From assembly GCA_904063045.1 (NCBI GenBank), contig CAJFCJ010000030.1:310001-374000 (forward strand): 64,000 nt of DNA. The letters are read 5' to 3'. A program made the translations under genes and the position numbers. The notes beneath the pieces are model-generated. The model was not told where the DNA came from. It did not search any database and saw only the letters and a list, made by a program, of their open reading frames with translations. Of this stretch, positions 62,801 to 64,000 are shown piece after piece (within the stretch, counting starts at the first letter, position 1; each line of letters starts with the position of its first letter). Source of the stretch: Dimorphilus gyrociliatus (lineage: Eukaryota; Annelida; Polychaeta; Dinophilidae).

Positions 62801-64000
62801 TTGTGTTTTTTTTTGGAAATATTATAATTGTTTTTAGGGGTATAGGGAAGCGTTTATGCGTTTTTAATGCTTAGCCCAGGGGCCGACTTGAAAATGAAAT
62901 AGGCTGGAAAAAAACTATAATGATTTTAGCCTAGGGACTTTCACACTTGTTTTTCTATAGAATCATTCCGTTTGCCACTACCTGTTGGGCTGAAGATGAA
63001 TTGGTTAAAGATTCGTTACACCTTTAAATAAAAAATTACAGTTCTAAAGACGCGCATGCGTAAAAATTAAAATAGAAGGGGTATTTAAGAAAGGTAAAAA
63101 AATTGAGGAAGAAAAGAAAACTAGAAAGGGAATATTTATCTCCAAATAAGACCCTCGACCTAACCCTCCCAACCCCACCTATTCCCTTATCTTAACTAGG
63201 CCTTAGCCCGCTCCTGCGTTAAAGAACATAAAAAAAAAAGTAGGCCCTATTGGAATAAAAGAGTTATAACAGTTTAATTATCGGGGTAAAATGTTCCAAG
63301 TACTATAATTTAATTTTTTTTTACCGCCCCGAGACGGAATCCTTACGACTAGTCGACCTTTTGATACGCCCTTTTCCCTTGTTCCCCTTTGAGAAAATCG
63401 TGTCAACAAAAGAACGCCTAATAAACTACAGTCACTGCTTAATTAGAATCGTAGTGGCAAAACGAGATAAATGAAATGCCCTGCCCAACAAATAGGATTG
63501 TTCTAATGAAATTTCTGGCTGTGTCAAACCGACCAGTTAATCGGAAAAAGTCGACACTGCAAAAATGTATACGGACAGAAGGAAATAAAGAAAGGAAAAT
63601 GAGAAATATGATATTCAACCTCGACGTTACCTCTCCCACAAACCCAGAACTTTTCATCTGTTCTTCCCTATGCACCCTGCTCCCCACCCCCTGTCAAGCG
63701 TTATCGATAGATGCCACTTTTAAACGCTTCGAGTATGTTTTTGTTTGAAAATAAAAGAAAAATAAATTAGTTGATCCCACGAGCACTTTTATCGCAAACA
63801 ATTCGTTTCAAAACAAGGTGAAGAAAGAAATAAATCACCAATATGTAAAAGAAAAAGTTTGTCCGTAAAGGTCATTTATCAGCAACTAGTCATGCTGTAA
63901 ATTAAGTAGGCCTGCGAACAAAATAGGGATACGCGATTTTACTCTGAGAAATTAATTAGCATATACCAATACATTGAAACCCATAGAGACTTCCCCGTAA
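59871..64000. other. Upstream region of the L1CAM-type gene
   Basis: Probably the first intron and/or promoter of the minus-strand L1-type gene. I could not find a convincing signal-peptide exon in a compatible phase. It seems less AT-rich than the mid-window deserts. It carries AGGGGGCG cores (60212, 60583, 61183), a TATACTGTATA motif (60519), an NRF-1-like palindrome (63051), and pyrimidine- or purine-rich tracts at 61690-61745 and 62165-62210. Confidence 0.5.

Noticed and set aside
1-64000. tRNA genes, rRNA, transposon ORFs and CRISPR arrays
   Set aside because: I found no B-box-like TTCRANNC context with a cloverleaf, no reverse-transcriptase or transposase motifs, and no spaced direct repeats.

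Overview
The window is metazoan nuclear DNA. It is AT-rich, its genes are cut by many short GT-AG introns (often 53-100 bp), and its proteins belong to animal-only families: a Serrate/Jagged-type Notch ligand, a receptor protein tyrosine phosphatase, an L1CAM/neuroglian-type adhesion molecule, a rhodopsin-family GPCR, a costars/ABRA protein, and galactose-binding and C-type lectins. The compact introns and family mix would suit a small-genome marine invertebrate, perhaps a lophotrochozoan. That placement is a guess; nothing in the window fixes the phylum. I see no rRNA, tRNA, CRISPR array or transposon coding sequence.

Layout on the + strand: an SDR dehydrogenase close to DHRS11 (2549-4114); a KY/hillarin-type protein ending in a dynein-stalk-like segment (4430-9121); a membrane receptor with a SUEL-type lectin and a CUB-like domain (9734-18745, with a 6.2 kb first intron); a small secreted C-type lectin (21289-22018); a minus-strand peptide-type GPCR (26834-25729); an EGF-only receptor tyrosine phosphatase (29432-35072); a 7.5 kb gene-poor stretch; a Serrate/Jagged ligand with about ten EGF modules (42582-46853); a CARD-domain protein (48327-49827); a cysteine-rich secreted orphan (50369-51242); and an ABRA/costars protein (52850-53388). 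An L1CAM/neuroglian gene runs towards ABRA on the minus strand (59870-53808); its signal-peptide exon was not found. The last 4 kb is probably its 5' intron or promoter region.

All exon models were built by hand: conserved protein motifs, GT/AG sites and reading-frame phase were required to agree at each junction. No model is confirmed by RNA. The genes do not form one pathway, but most encode surface or secreted proteins for adhesion and signalling (Notch ligand, phosphotyrosine receptor, L1-type adhesion, lectins, GPCR).

The best leads are: (1) the KY/hillarin protein with an apparently dead transglutaminase-like domain, an acidic linker and a dynein-stalk-like C-terminus; (2) the receptor phosphatase whose ectodomain is only EGF modules, one per phase-1 exon; (3) the short, divergent Serrate/Jagged ligand, with a probable GC-AG intron; (4) a 33-nt in-frame microexon candidate just before the L1-type membrane segment; (5) dispersed short DNA motifs, namely 14 exact copies of TATAC(A/T)GTATA, 7 of TAGGCCTA, and CTCF-like GCGCC(A/C)TCT cores.
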